A DNA stretch of 12,023 nucleotides from Clostridia bacterium (GTDB taxonomy: Bacteria > Bacillota > Clostridia > Christensenellales > Borkfalkiaceae). The translations under genes and the position numbers were made by a program. Below, piece after piece: positions 4,973-12,023 of the stretch. The stretch is taken from the NCBI GenBank assembly GCA_017620875.1, contig JAGAUH010000002.1, forward strand, positions 1 through 12,023, given 5' to 3'. The first letter of the stretch is position 1; every line of letters starts with the position of its first letter. The notes under the pieces are model-generated. The model saw only the letters and a program-made list of their open reading frames with translations. It ran no database searches and had not been told where the DNA came from.

Positions 4973-5595
4973 TAAACGTAGCATTGCCAAAAGGAAGACT
5001 AGGAGAAAAGGTTTACGAAATGTTTGCCCGTTCTGGTTACGAGTGTCCAGAACTTTTAGAGCCAAACCGTAAACTAATATTTACAAACGAAGAAAAAGGC
5101 ATTAGTTTCTTTTGGGTAAAGCCTAGCGACGTTAGTATTTACGTAGAAAGGGGTAGCGCCGATATTGGCGTTTGCGGAAAGGATATTCTTTTAGAATACG
5201 AGCCTGACGTTTACGAGTTTTTAGATTTAAATATCGGCAAGTGCAAAATGATGGTTGCCGCAAAAAAAGAGTTTTACGATTTTAAAGATAAAACGCTAAG
5301 GGTTGCAACAAAATTTTCTAATATAGCCAAAAAATATTACGAGAGTAAAAGTAGAGATATAGATATTATAAAACTAAACGGCAGTATAGAAATTGCGCCT
5401 ATTTTAGGGCTTAGCGACGTTATTGTAGACATTGTAGAAACGGGAGCAACTTTAAAAGAAAACAACCTAGAAGTAAAAGAAATTATTGCCCCTATTAGCG
5501 CAAGGCTAATTGGAAATAAGGCGTCTTTTAAGTTTAAGACTAAAGAAATAGAAAATATTATTAAGCGTTTAGGGGAACTAGTTAAAAATGATTAA
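4969..5595 (+). CDS. hisG: ATP phosphoribosyltransferase catalytic subunit, short form (HisG)
   Basis: Catalyses the first committed step, ATP + PRPP to phosphoribosyl-ATP. It has 208 residues, the short HisG class, lacking the C-terminal regulatory domain of long forms; the upstream hisZ supplies that role. Diagnostic segments are VALPKGRLGEKVYEMF (4-19), ADIGVCGKDIL (64-74), GSIEIAPILGLSDVIVDIVETG (138-159) and the PRPP loop VETGATLKEN (156-165). It starts within ATGA at the hisZ stop, with AGGAG upstream inside hisZ. Its end overlaps hisD by 8 nt. Control is likely double, by repression at the operon promoter and by histidine inhibition through HisZ. Confidence 0.97.
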   Translation: MINVALPKGRLGEKVYEMFARSGYECPELLEPNRKLIFTNEEKGISFFWVKPSDVSIYVERGSADIGVCGKDILLEYEPDVYEFLDLNIGKCKMMVAAKKEFYDFKDKTLRVATKFSNIAKKYYESKSRDIDIIKLNGSIEIAPILGLSDVIVDIVETGATLKENNLEVKEIIAPISARLIGNKASFKFKTKEIENIIKRLGELVKND

Positions 5596-6868
5596 AATTT
5601 TAGATTATAACAAACTTTCTTATAGCGAAATTTTTGATAGAAGCGAGCCTGCTAGTAGCGTGGAAAATATCGTTTTAGAAATATTAAAAAACGTTAAAGA
5701 AAACGGCGATAGCGCTTTAAAAGAATACGGCAAAAAGTTTGACGGGGTAGAACTAGATAGTTTAGAAGTTTCCGAGCAAGAAAAACAAGAAGCGTTAAAA
5801 CTAGTAGAGCCTAAATTTTTAGAGATTTTAAAGCAAGCAAAAGACAATATCACTTTATATCACGAAAAGCAAAAAAAGAGTGGGTTCGAATTGCAAAAAG
5901 AAGACGGAGTTGTGTTAGGTCAAAAGGTAATTCCACTAGAAAAAGTGGGGCTATACGTTCCTGGGGGCACTGCAACGTATCCGTCTACCGTGCTAATGGA
6001 TAGTATACCTGCAATGGTTGCAGGGGTTGGCGAAATGGTTATGGTAACCCCACCAAACAAGCAAGGAAAGGTTAAACCGGAAATAGTTGCCGCCGCAGTA
6101 GTGGCGGGGGTAAAAAGGATATTTAAAGTTGGCGGAGCGCAAGCTATAGGAGCGCTTGCTTACGGAACGCAAAGCATACCAAAAGTAGACAAAATTGTAG
6201 GACCGGGAAACGCTTTTGTAGCAGAGGCAAAAAAGCAAGTTTTTGGACTTGTTGATATAGATATGATTGCAGGACCTAGCGAAATTTTAGTGGTGTCGGA
6301 TAGCAAGAGTAATCCGGAGTTTGTTGCTGCCGACTTATTATCTCAAGCAGAGCACGACAAAATGGCAAGTGCGGTGCTAGTATGCGACAGTTTAGAGTTT
6401 GCAAAAAAAGTTAGCGAAGAATTAGAAAAGCAAATCCCACAATTATCTAGGGCGGATATTGCAAGGGCTAGTATAGATAACAACGGAAAAATAATAGTTG
6501 CCGATAAAATAGAAGTAGCAATAGATATTTCTAACGAAATTGCCCCAGAACACTTAGAACTTTGCGTAGAAGAACCTTTTAAATATTTACAAAAAGTAAA
6601 ACACGCAGGCTCGGTATTTTTAGGTAGGTACTGCCCAGAAGCGTTAGGGGATTATTTTGCAGGACCAAACCACACTTTGCCTACTAGTGGCACGGCAAGG
6701 TTTTCTTCCCCGTTATCGGTAGACGATTTCGTCAAAAAATATCAATACACTTATTACACTAAAACCGCTTTAGAAAAAGTTGCGGAACAAGTAGACTATT
6801 TTGCTAGACAAGAAGGATTAGAGGCTCACGCAAAAAGTGTTACTAAAAGAGTAGAAAAAAAGGGGTAG
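5588..6868 (+). CDS. hisD: Histidinol dehydrogenase (HisD)
   Basis: A zinc- and NAD-dependent enzyme that oxidises L-histidinol to L-histidine in two steps, the last reactions of the pathway. 426 residues, full length. The expected zinc ligands are all present by alignment to E. coli HisD: Q253 and H256 in SQAEHD, D355 in GDYFAGPNH, and H414 in GLEAHAKS. The catalytic pair E321-H322 lies in APEHLEL, and H362 follows in PNHTLPTSGTARF. The NAD-binding region shows VPGGTATYPSTVLM (124-137) and KIVGPGNAFVAEAKK (202-216). The start overlaps the hisG end by 8 nt, with a distant AGGGGA upstream, so coupling is likely. The stop is 1 nt before hisC. Confidence 0.97.
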   Translation: MIKILDYNKLSYSEIFDRSEPASSVENIVLEILKNVKENGDSALKEYGKKFDGVELDSLEVSEQEKQEALKLVEPKFLEILKQAKDNITLYHEKQKKSGFELQKEDGVVLGQKVIPLEKVGLYVPGGTATYPSTVLMDSIPAMVAGVGEMVMVTPPNKQGKVKPEIVAAAVVAGVKRIFKVGGAQAIGALAYGTQSIPKVDKIVGPGNAFVAEAKKQVFGLVDIDMIAGPSEILVVSDSKSNPEFVAADLLSQAEHDKMASAVLVCDSLEFAKKVSEELEKQIPQLSRADIARASIDNNGKIIVADKIEVAIDISNEIAPEHLELCVEEPFKYLQKVKHAGSVFLGRYCPEALGDYFAGPNHTLPTSGTARFSSPLSVDDFVKKYQYTYYTKTALEKVAEQVDYFARQEGLEAHAKSVTKRVEKKG

Positions 6869-6869
6869 T

Positions 6870-7925
6870 ATGAGCAAATTTTTAAGTAAAAACTATCTAG
6901 GGTTAAAACCCTATACGCCGGGCGAACAACCAAAGGATATACGGTATATAAAGTTAAACACTAACGAAAGTCCTTTTCCGCCAAGCAAAAAAACCATAAG
7001 TTTTGGCAAAAAGGCGTTAAAAAAGTTAAACTTATATTCCGATCCGGAAATGAGATATTTAAGGGATAAGGCGCAAGAAGTTTTTAATATCGATAAAGAC
7101 GAAATTATGTTTACTAACGGCTCGGACGAAATTTTAAACTTTGCCTTTGCGTGCTACGGCGATAAAGGCGTTGCGTATCCGCAAATAAGTTATGGGTTTT
7201 ACACGGTGTTTGCGTCTTTATACAATTTAGACAAAACCGAAATCCCTTTAAAAGAAGATTTTAGCATAGACTACAAAGATTATTTAAACTTAAACAAACT
7301 TATAGTTATTGCAAATCCAAACGCGCCAACGGGTATAATAATGCCATTATGGCAAATAGAAGAAATAGTAAAAAACAACGATAGCGTAGTAGTTATAGAC
7401 GAAGCCTATATAGATTTTGGTGGCGAAAGCGCTATTTCCTTAGTTAAAAAATATAAAAATTTAATAGTTACCCAAACTTTTAGCAAATCGCGTAGTTTGG
7501 CGGGGGCAAGGTTAGGGTTTGGCGTTGCCGATAAAGAACTAATAAAAGACTTAAACACAATGCGTTATTCTACAAACCCTTACAACGTAAACTCAACTAC
7601 TCTTGCAATGGGGTTTGGCGCGTTAGAAGATAATAACTATTATTTAAACAATTGCAAAACCATTATAGCAAATAGGGATTATTTAACTAAAAAATTGCAA
7701 GAATTAGGATTTTTAGTTTTGCCTAGTAAAGCAAACTTTGTTTTTGCAAAAACCGATAAAATAGGCGGGGAAGAACTATATTTAAAACTAAAAAGTAAAG
7801 GCGTGCTTGTAAGACACTTTACAACGGATAGCATAAAAGAGTATAATAGAATAACTATTGGAACTAAAAAACAATTAGATATATTATTAAATTGCATAAA
7901 GCAAATTTTAGGAGAAACGTTATGA
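6870..7925 (+). CDS. hisC: Histidinol-phosphate aminotransferase (HisC)
   Basis: A pyridoxal-phosphate enzyme of the class I/II aminotransferase fold that transfers the amino group of glutamate to imidazole-acetol phosphate. 351 residues, usual length. It shows [12 protein letters not shown] near the N-terminus (substrate-side motif), IANPNAPTG (147-155), VIDEAYIDF (175-183) with D177 for the pyridine nitrogen, and [16 protein letters not shown] (203-218) with the Schiff-base lysine K206 and R214. Its place between hisD and hisB makes histidine synthesis its main job, although such enzymes can also act on aromatic keto acids. It follows hisD by 1 nt, with AAAGGGG immediately upstream. Its stop overlaps the hisB start as ATGA. 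Confidence 0.96.
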   Translation: MSKFLSKNYLGLKPYTPGEQPKDIRYIKLNTNESPFPPSKKTISFGKKALKKLNLYSDPEMRYLRDKAQEVFNIDKDEIMFTNGSDEILNFAFACYGDKGVAYPQISYGFYTVFASLYNLDKTEIPLKEDFSIDYKDYLNLNKLIVIANPNAPTGIIMPLWQIEEIVKNNDSVVVIDEAYIDFGGESAISLVKKYKNLIVTQTFSKSRSLAGARLGFGVADKELIKDLNTMRYSTNPYNVNSTTLAMGFGALEDNNYYLNNCKTIIANRDYLTKKLQELGFLVLPSKANFVFAKTDKIGGEELYLKLKSKGVLVRHFTTDSIKEYNRITIGTKKQLDILLNCIKQILGETL

Positions 7926-8509
7926 GAAACGCTCAAATTGAAAGAAATACCGCAGAAACACAAATTTCGTTGAGTATTTGTTTAGACGGAAAAGGTAACA
8001 AAGATATTGATACGGGTTGTGGATTTTTAGACCACATGCTAGAACTTTTTGCCCGCCACGGCGATTTTGATTTAAAAGTAAAGTGCGTTGGCGACTTAAG
8101 AGTAGACGCTCACCACACTACCGAAGATATAGGCATTTCTTTAGGTCAAGCATTTTTATCTGCCCTAGGCGAAAAAAAGGGTATCGTTAGATACGGCGAT
8201 ATAATTTTACCTATGGACGAAGCCTTAATTTTGGTTAGTTTAGATATTTCCGGCAGGGGCGGTGCGTACGTAGATTTAGATTTGCCTACTAGTAAGGTTG
8301 GCGATTTCGATACGGAACTTTGCGCAGAATTTTTATACGCTTTTGCTAGAGTTGCAGGTATTACTTTACACGTTAAACAACTAGAAGGTGCTAACTCTCA
8401 CCACGTTATAGAAGGTGTTTTTAAAGCTCTTGCAAGGGCGCTTAAAAAGGCGGTTAGTATAGATAACAATCATATAGGGGAAGTTCCTAGTACAAAGGGC
8501 GTGCTTTAA
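7922..8509 (+). CDS. hisB: Imidazoleglycerol-phosphate dehydratase (HisB)
   Basis: Dehydrates imidazoleglycerol phosphate to imidazole-acetol phosphate with two manganese ions. 195 residues, monofunctional; it lacks the HAD phosphatase domain of enterobacterial HisB, whose task falls to the PHP enzyme at the end of this operon. Metal-binding motifs are [14 protein letters not shown] (34-47, H38 and H46), [10 protein letters not shown] (62-71, H64, H65, E68) and NSHHVIEG (158-165, H160, H161, E164). I chose ATG at 7922 because it gives the standard N-terminus [13 protein letters not shown], forms an ATGA overlap with hisC and lies 7 nt after TAGGAG. A longer frame from TTG at 7892 would put that ribosome binding site inside the gene. 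Confidence 0.97.
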   Translation: MRNAQIERNTAETQISLSICLDGKGNKDIDTGCGFLDHMLELFARHGDFDLKVKCVGDLRVDAHHTTEDIGISLGQAFLSALGEKKGIVRYGDIILPMDEALILVSLDISGRGGAYVDLDLPTSKVGDFDTELCAEFLYAFARVAGITLHVKQLEGANSHHVIEGVFKALARALKKAVSIDNNHIGEVPSTKGVL

Positions 8510-8512
8510 GAT

Positions 8513-9118
8513 ATGATAGCAATAGTAGATTACGGAGTTGGCAACCTCTTTTCGCTTTCTTCTTCTTTAAAAAAGATTGGGGCGGAAGTTGTTGTAACGG
8601 GCGATAAAAAAATAATAGAGAGCGCCGATAAAATTATACTTCCCGGCGTTGGCGCGTTTAAAGACGCAATGAACAAACTAACACAAACGGGACTTGATAA
8701 AGTGGTTATCGACCAAGCAAAAAAGGGTAAAAAGATACTTGGAATTTGCCTAGGTATGCAACTACTTTTTGAAAGAAGTTACGAGTTTGGTTTGTGCCAA
8801 GGTTTAGGACTTTTAAAGGGCGAAATAGTTGGTATGCAAGGCGTTTTAAGTAAAGATTTAAAAATCCCGCATATTGGTTGGAACGCGCTTAAATTTAAAA
8901 AAGAAAGCCACTTAAACAAGTATATAAAAGAAGGCGACCACGTGTATTTCGTACACTCTTTTTACGCTAGCGGTTGCACCGATAGTTTGGTTTCCGTTGC
9001 GGAATATCAAATAGAAGTGCCTGCTACGGTAGAGTGTGGCAACGTGTGCGGTTGTCAGTTTCATCCGGAAAAGAGTGGGGAAGTAGGACTAAATATTTTA
9101 AGGGCTTTTTGCGAGTAG
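8513..9118 (+). CDS. hisH: Imidazole glycerol phosphate synthase, glutamine amidotransferase subunit (HisH)
   Basis: A class I glutamine amidotransferase that releases ammonia from glutamine and passes it through the HisF barrel. 201 residues, complete. It shows VDYGVGNLFSL (5-15), the oxyanion region LPGVGAFKDAM (43-53), the nucleophile elbow GICLGMQLLF (77-86) with C79, and FHPEKSG (183-189) with H184 and E186 completing the triad. HIGWN (120-124) is typical of HisH and distinguishes it from other amidotransferases. The start is 3 nt after the hisB stop. No clear Shine-Dalgarno sequence precedes it, so reinitiation by ribosomes finishing hisB is probable. hisA follows directly, with hisF after that. 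Confidence 0.96.
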   Translation: MIAIVDYGVGNLFSLSSSLKKIGAEVVVTGDKKIIESADKIILPGVGAFKDAMNKLTQTGLDKVVIDQAKKGKKILGICLGMQLLFERSYEFGLCQGLGLLKGEIVGMQGVLSKDLKIPHIGWNALKFKKESHLNKYIKEGDHVYFVHSFYASGCTDSLVSVAEYQIEVPATVECGNVCGCQFHPEKSGEVGLNILRAFCE

Positions 9119-9124
9119 GTGAGT

Positions 9125-9844
9125 ATGAAAATTTTTCCTGCAATAGATTTGTTTGATAAAAAGGCAGTTAGGCTTTTTAATGGCGACTATAACCAAATGA
9201 CCGTGTATTCGGATAGCCCTTTGTCCGTAGCCAAAGAGTTTGAAAGGCTAGGGGCAAAAAATATACACCTAGTAGATTTACAAGGCGCAAAAAGTGGCGT
9301 GCCCGAAAATATAGAAGTAATAGAGCAAATTGCAAAAAATACCAATTTGTTTATAGAAGTTGGTGGCGGAATAAGAAATATGCAAACGATACAAAAATAT
9401 ATTTCTTATGGGGCAAACAGGGTAATACTTGGCACTAGCGCCGTTACCGACGAAGAATTTTTAGATAACGCGCTAAAAACATACGGCGATAAAATTGCCG
9501 TAGGGGCGGATATAAAAGACGGCTATATTGCAATAAAAGGTTGGTTAGAAAATAGCAGTTATACGGTAGACGAATTTTTTGCTAAAATGGAGCAAAAAGG
9601 TGTAAAAACCGTTATATGCACCGACGTTTCTAAAGACGGGGCTATGAAAGGCACTAACTTAGAACTGTATAAAAAACTAAAAAAAGAGTATAAAATCAAC
9701 GTAATTGCAAGCGGAGGGGTTAGTAGTATAGTAGATATACAAAACTTAACCGATAGCCAAATATACGGGGCGATAATAGGCAAGGCTTATTACGTTGGAG
9801 CAATAGATTTAAAAGAAGCGATAGAGGTGGCAAATGATAACTAA
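9125..9844 (+). CDS. hisA: ProFAR isomerase (HisA)
   Basis: Carries out the Amadori rearrangement of ProFAR to PRFAR on a (beta/alpha)8 barrel. 239 residues from the chosen ATG. Catalytic aspartates are D8 ([13 protein letters not shown]) and D129 ([15 protein letters not shown]). The two phosphate-binding loops are EVGGGIR (78-84) and IASGGVSS (194-201), and the half-barrel repeat includes [12 protein letters not shown] (165-176). I prefer ATG at 9125, giving the standard start MKIFPAIDL, over the in-frame GTG at 9119, which directly abuts the hisH stop and has no ribosome binding site. The candidate AGGTGAG before 9125 is unusually close. The end overlaps hisF by 11 nt. Confidence 0.95.
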   Translation: MKIFPAIDLFDKKAVRLFNGDYNQMTVYSDSPLSVAKEFERLGAKNIHLVDLQGAKSGVPENIEVIEQIAKNTNLFIEVGGGIRNMQTIQKYISYGANRVILGTSAVTDEEFLDNALKTYGDKIAVGADIKDGYIAIKGWLENSSYTVDEFFAKMEQKGVKTVICTDVSKDGAMKGTNLELYKKLKKEYKINVIASGGVSSIVDIQNLTDSQIYGAIIGKAYYVGAIDLKEAIEVANDN

Positions 9845-10592
9845 AAGAATTATACCTTGCCTAGACGTAAAAAACGGAAGGGTTGTAAAAGGGGTTAATT
9901 TTAAAGGCTTGCAAGACGTTTCTTCCCCCGTTGAGTTAGGGAAATATTATTCTGACTGCGGTGCGGACGAACTTGTGTTTTACGATATAACGGCTTCTTT
10001 TGAAGAAAGAAAACTCTTTACCGAAATTTTAACGGAAGTTGCTAGTCAAGTTTTTATTCCGCTAACGGTAGGCGGTGGCATAAACACCCTAGAAGATTTT
10101 GATAGGGTTTTAAAATGCGGAGCAGACAAAGTTAGCGTAAACTCCGGCGCGATAAAAAATCCAGAGTTAATAAAAGTGGCAAGCGAAAAATACGGCTCTC
10201 AATGCGTGGTACTATCTTGCGATATTAAAAGGGTAAACGGCGAGTTTATGGTATTTAGCAAGGGCGGTAGAGAAAATACCGGAATAGAGGCAATTTCTTG
10301 GATAAAAAAATGTGTGGACTTAGGCGCGGGGGAAGTCGTTGTAAACTCTATTGATACCGACGGAGTTAAAAAGGGCTTTGATATAGAACTATTAGATTTG
10401 GTTTGCAAGGCGGTAAACGTGCCGGTTATCGCTAGTGGCGGAGCGGGAAAGATAGAAGACCTTATAGAATTGTTTAAAAAAGTGCCTAGCATAGATGCGG
10501 GGCTTGCCGAGTCGGTTTTCCACTTTGGCGAAATAGAAATTAAAAATTTAAAAGAGATACTAAAACAAAACGGTATCGAAATGAGGTTATAA
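9834..10592 (+). CDS. hisF: Imidazole glycerol phosphate synthase, cyclase subunit (HisF)
   Basis: A (beta/alpha)8 barrel that uses ammonia from HisH to convert PRFAR into imidazoleglycerol phosphate and AICAR. 252 residues, standard length. It begins [22 protein letters not shown] with catalytic D11. The second catalytic aspartate is D130 in [13 protein letters not shown]. Phosphate loops are [13 protein letters not shown] (77-89) and [13 protein letters not shown] (198-210), and [13 protein letters not shown] (171-183) and FHFGE (229-233) are family marks. The ending of the barrel reads [13 protein letters not shown] where DAALAASIFHFGE is usual, a mild variation. A strong GAGGTGG lies inside the hisA end, 3 nt before the ATG; the 11-nt overlap ties the two genes together. 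Confidence 0.97.
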   Translation: MITKRIIPCLDVKNGRVVKGVNFKGLQDVSSPVELGKYYSDCGADELVFYDITASFEERKLFTEILTEVASQVFIPLTVGGGINTLEDFDRVLKCGADKVSVNSGAIKNPELIKVASEKYGSQCVVLSCDIKRVNGEFMVFSKGGRENTGIEAISWIKKCVDLGAGEVVVNSIDTDGVKKGFDIELLDLVCKAVNVPVIASGGAGKIEDLIELFKKVPSIDAGLAESVFHFGEIEIKNLKEILKQNGIEMRL

Positions 10593-10593
10593 T

Positions 10594-11238
10594 ATGATAG
10601 ATATAAACACTTTAAAATTTGATGAAAAAGGGTTAATACCTGCAATAGTTGTAGACAACACCACTAAAGAAGTTTTAACCCTTGCTTATATGAATAAAGA
10701 GAGTTTACAAATAACGCTAGACAAAAAGAAAACTTGTTTTTGGTCTAGAAGTAGGCAAGAATTGTGGTTGAAAGGCGACACTAGTGGCAACTACCAAAAC
10801 GTAGTTTCTATTATTGCCGATTGCGATTTAGACGCGCTTGTTGTTATGGTAGATAAAGAAGGTCCCGCTTGTCATACGGGTAGCGAATCTTGTTTCTTTA
10901 ATATGGTATACGGTAACACAGAAGAGGGTTTTTCTTTACACGGACTATACGAATTGTTGCTAGACAGAAAAGAAAAAATGCCGGAAAAATCTTATACTAC
11001 TTACCTATTTGAAAAGGGCTTAGATAAAATACTTAAAAAAGTAGGGGAAGAATGTACCGAAGTTATAATAGGAGCAAAAAACAACGATAAAAAAGAAACC
11101 GTTTACGAAATTGCGGATTTAGCGTATCACGTAATGGTGCTAATGGTACAAATGGGGATAACGGTAGACGATATTAAAGACGAACTTGCATCTAGACACG
11201 TTATAGACCATAAGGTAAAACAGGAAAAAATGGTATGA
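10594..11238 (+). CDS. hisI: Bifunctional PR-AMP cyclohydrolase / PR-ATP pyrophosphatase (HisIE)
   Basis: Catalyses steps two and three. The C-terminal domain removes pyrophosphate from PR-ATP and the N-terminal domain opens the purine ring of PR-AMP. 214 residues, with HisI at 1-108 and HisE at about 114-210. HisI shows AYMNKESL (31-38), [15 protein letters not shown] (47-61) and the metal site ADCDLD (75-80) with D76, D78 and D80, plus zinc cysteines C77, C93 and C100 in the C-X15-C-X6-C pattern. HisE shows [16 protein letters not shown] (148-163) and [14 protein letters not shown] (171-184), the acidic magnesium-binding helices of the MazG-like fold. It begins 1 nt after hisF with GAGGT upstream. 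The stop overlaps the next gene as ATGA. Confidence 0.97.
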   Translation: MIDINTLKFDEKGLIPAIVVDNTTKEVLTLAYMNKESLQITLDKKKTCFWSRSRQELWLKGDTSGNYQNVVSIIADCDLDALVVMVDKEGPACHTGSESCFFNMVYGNTEEGFSLHGLYELLLDRKEKMPEKSYTTYLFEKGLDKILKKVGEECTEVIIGAKNNDKKETVYEIADLAYHVMVLMVQMGITVDDIKDELASRHVIDHKVKQEKMV

Positions 11239-12023
11239 TAATAAACAACTATCATACACACTCTAACTTATGCGACGGCTTAGGGGAAATAGAAGATTAC
11301 GTTTTGTCGGCTATAAAACTTGGTTGTAGCGAGATTGGTTTTAGTGGGCATAGTCACGCCCCTTGGGATAAAACTTGTCTTGGTATGGATAAAGAAAAGT
11401 TAGAAAAGTATAAAGAGCAAATAGAACTAGTTAGGCAAAAGTATAGGGATATTAAAATTTATAGGGGAATAGAGTTAGACTATTATAGCGAGATAGATAC
11501 AAAAGATTTCGACTATATAATAGGGGCGGTCCACTACGTAAAAAAGGGCGAAGAATATATCCCCGTAGATTATAAAGTGGATATTTTAATAGAGTGCGTA
11601 AATAAGTATTATAAAGGCGATTTTAACGAGTTTGTTGCCGATTATTATAATTTATTAGGGACACTATATAATAAAACGAAATGTGGTATAATTGCCCATA
11701 TAGACCTAATAACAAAACTAAACAAAAACGAGCGTTTATTTAGTCAAAATGGGGCTATATATCAAAAAACCGTTATAAATTGCCTAGAAAAACTAGATAA
11801 CGCCCCCGTTTTATACGAAGTTAATACGGGCGGTATGGCAAGGGGATATACTACTAGTTTTTATCCGCAAGATTTTATTTTAGATTATTTAGGCAAAAAG
11901 GGTAAAACCTTTATACTTTCTTCCGATTGTCATAATAGCGATATGCTATTATACAAACTAAAAGAGAGTAAAGAAGTTTTAGATAATAAAGGATATAAAG
12001 TGGCAAAGGATATTAGTAGCGTT
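11235..12023 (+). CDS. hisK: PHP-family histidinol-phosphatase (HisK/HisJ type), 3' end cut by the window
   Basis: 263 residues are readable without a stop; family members are about 260-280 residues, so little is missing. It removes phosphate from histidinol phosphate, supplying the step between HisC and HisD that the monofunctional HisB cannot do. The PHP metal ligands appear in order: H7 and H9 ([11 protein letters not shown]), H39 and H41 ([10 protein letters not shown]), E80 (GIELDY), H100 (GAVHYV), H155 (IIAHIDL), D231 and H233 (SSDCHNSD). These build a trinuclear metal site like that of the HisK phosphatases of Firmicutes. The ATG lies inside the hisIE stop (ATGA), with CAGGAAAA about 8-10 nt upstream. 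Assignment is helped greatly by its place in the operon. Confidence 0.93.
   Translation, partial: MIINNYHTHSNLCDGLGEIEDYVLSAIKLGCSEIGFSGHSHAPWDKTCLGMDKEKLEKYKEQIELVRQKYRDIKIYRGIELDYYSEIDTKDFDYIIGAVHYVKKGEEYIPVDYKVDILIECVNKYYKGDFNEFVADYYNLLGTLYNKTKCGIIAHIDLITKLNKNERLFSQNGAIYQKTVINCLEKLDNAPVLYEVNTGGMARGYTTSFYPQDFILDYLGKKGKTFILSSDCHNSDMLLYKLKESKEVLDNKGYKVAKDISSV

Noticed and set aside
5993..6238. 81-codon open frame antisense to hisD
   Set aside because: Its translation is a reverse image of the conserved hisD NAD-binding region and it has no start signals.
7892..7921. Longer hisB from TTG at 7892
   Set aside because: It would place the TAGGAG ribosome binding site inside the gene and add ten residues not found at the N-terminus of this family; ATG at 7922 overlaps the hisC stop as ATGA.
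9119..9124. hisA start at GTG 9119
   Set aside because: It adds only two residues, has no ribosome binding site and abuts the hisH stop; ATG at 9125 gives the standard MKIFPAIDL start. It cannot be fully excluded because the site before 9125 is very close.
10199..10645. 148-codon open frame antisense to hisF
   Set aside because: Low-complexity, Ser/Pro/Phe-rich translation mirroring hisF codons, with no ribosome binding site and no recognisable domain.
1..12023. CRISPR arrays, tRNA or rRNA genes, insertion sequences, integrase or attachment sites
   Set aside because: No regularly spaced direct repeats, no cloverleaf or rRNA-like stretch, and no transposase or terminal inverted repeats were seen; the dyads present are promoter-associated.

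Overview
The window looks like chromosomal DNA of a low-G+C Firmicute, probably an uncultured gut-type Clostridia lineage. This rests on the AT-rich sequence, strong AGGAG ribosome binding sites, tightly overlapping operon genes, a YerC/TrpR-type regulator leading a his operon, and a short HisG paired with HisZ. The family-level placement is a guess.

Layout. Positions 1-2035 (+) hold a small-protein and cell-surface block: the 3' end of a two-helix DUF4190-like membrane protein, an acyltransferase-3 membrane protein, a low-molecular-weight protein tyrosine phosphatase and a 63-aa DUF6440 protein. A strong bidirectional terminator at 2066-2089 separates this block from two convergent minus-strand genes. 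These are a Core-2/I-branching (GT14-like) glycosyltransferase (2095-3033) and, upstream of it, a 69-aa XRE regulator with a TTG start (3082-3291).

The gap between xre and the his operon (3292-3638) is dense with signals. It holds a rightward promoter with two TACCA-AAA-TGGTA dyads (one inside the promoter spacer, one at the predicted transcription start), an 18-codon ORF with an excellent ribosome binding site, and a strong terminator whose loop can pair with upstream bases. After these comes the his promoter, TTGACT-17-TAAAAT, which carries two TTTAGT-AA-ACTAAA-type operators.

Positions 3639-12023 (+) are one operon in the order yerC/hisR-like regulator, hisZ, hisG, hisD, hisC, hisB, hisH, hisA, hisF, hisIE, hisK (PHP histidinol-phosphatase, cut by the window end). 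Every enzymatic step from PRPP + ATP to L-histidine is encoded. HisG/HisZ makes PR-ATP, and HisIE removes pyrophosphate and opens the ring. HisA isomerises, HisH/HisF form the imidazole ring, HisB dehydrates, HisC transaminates, HisK dephosphorylates and HisD oxidises twice. Gene junctions are 1-3 nt gaps or 1-11 nt overlaps, implying translational coupling.

The two most interesting points are the self-contained module of XRE repressor, twin operators and microORF, and the TrpR-like double operator at the his promoter, which suggests direct control by the first gene. At whole-window scale, GATC is almost absent (two sites seen by eye) although CTAG, of identical base composition, is common.
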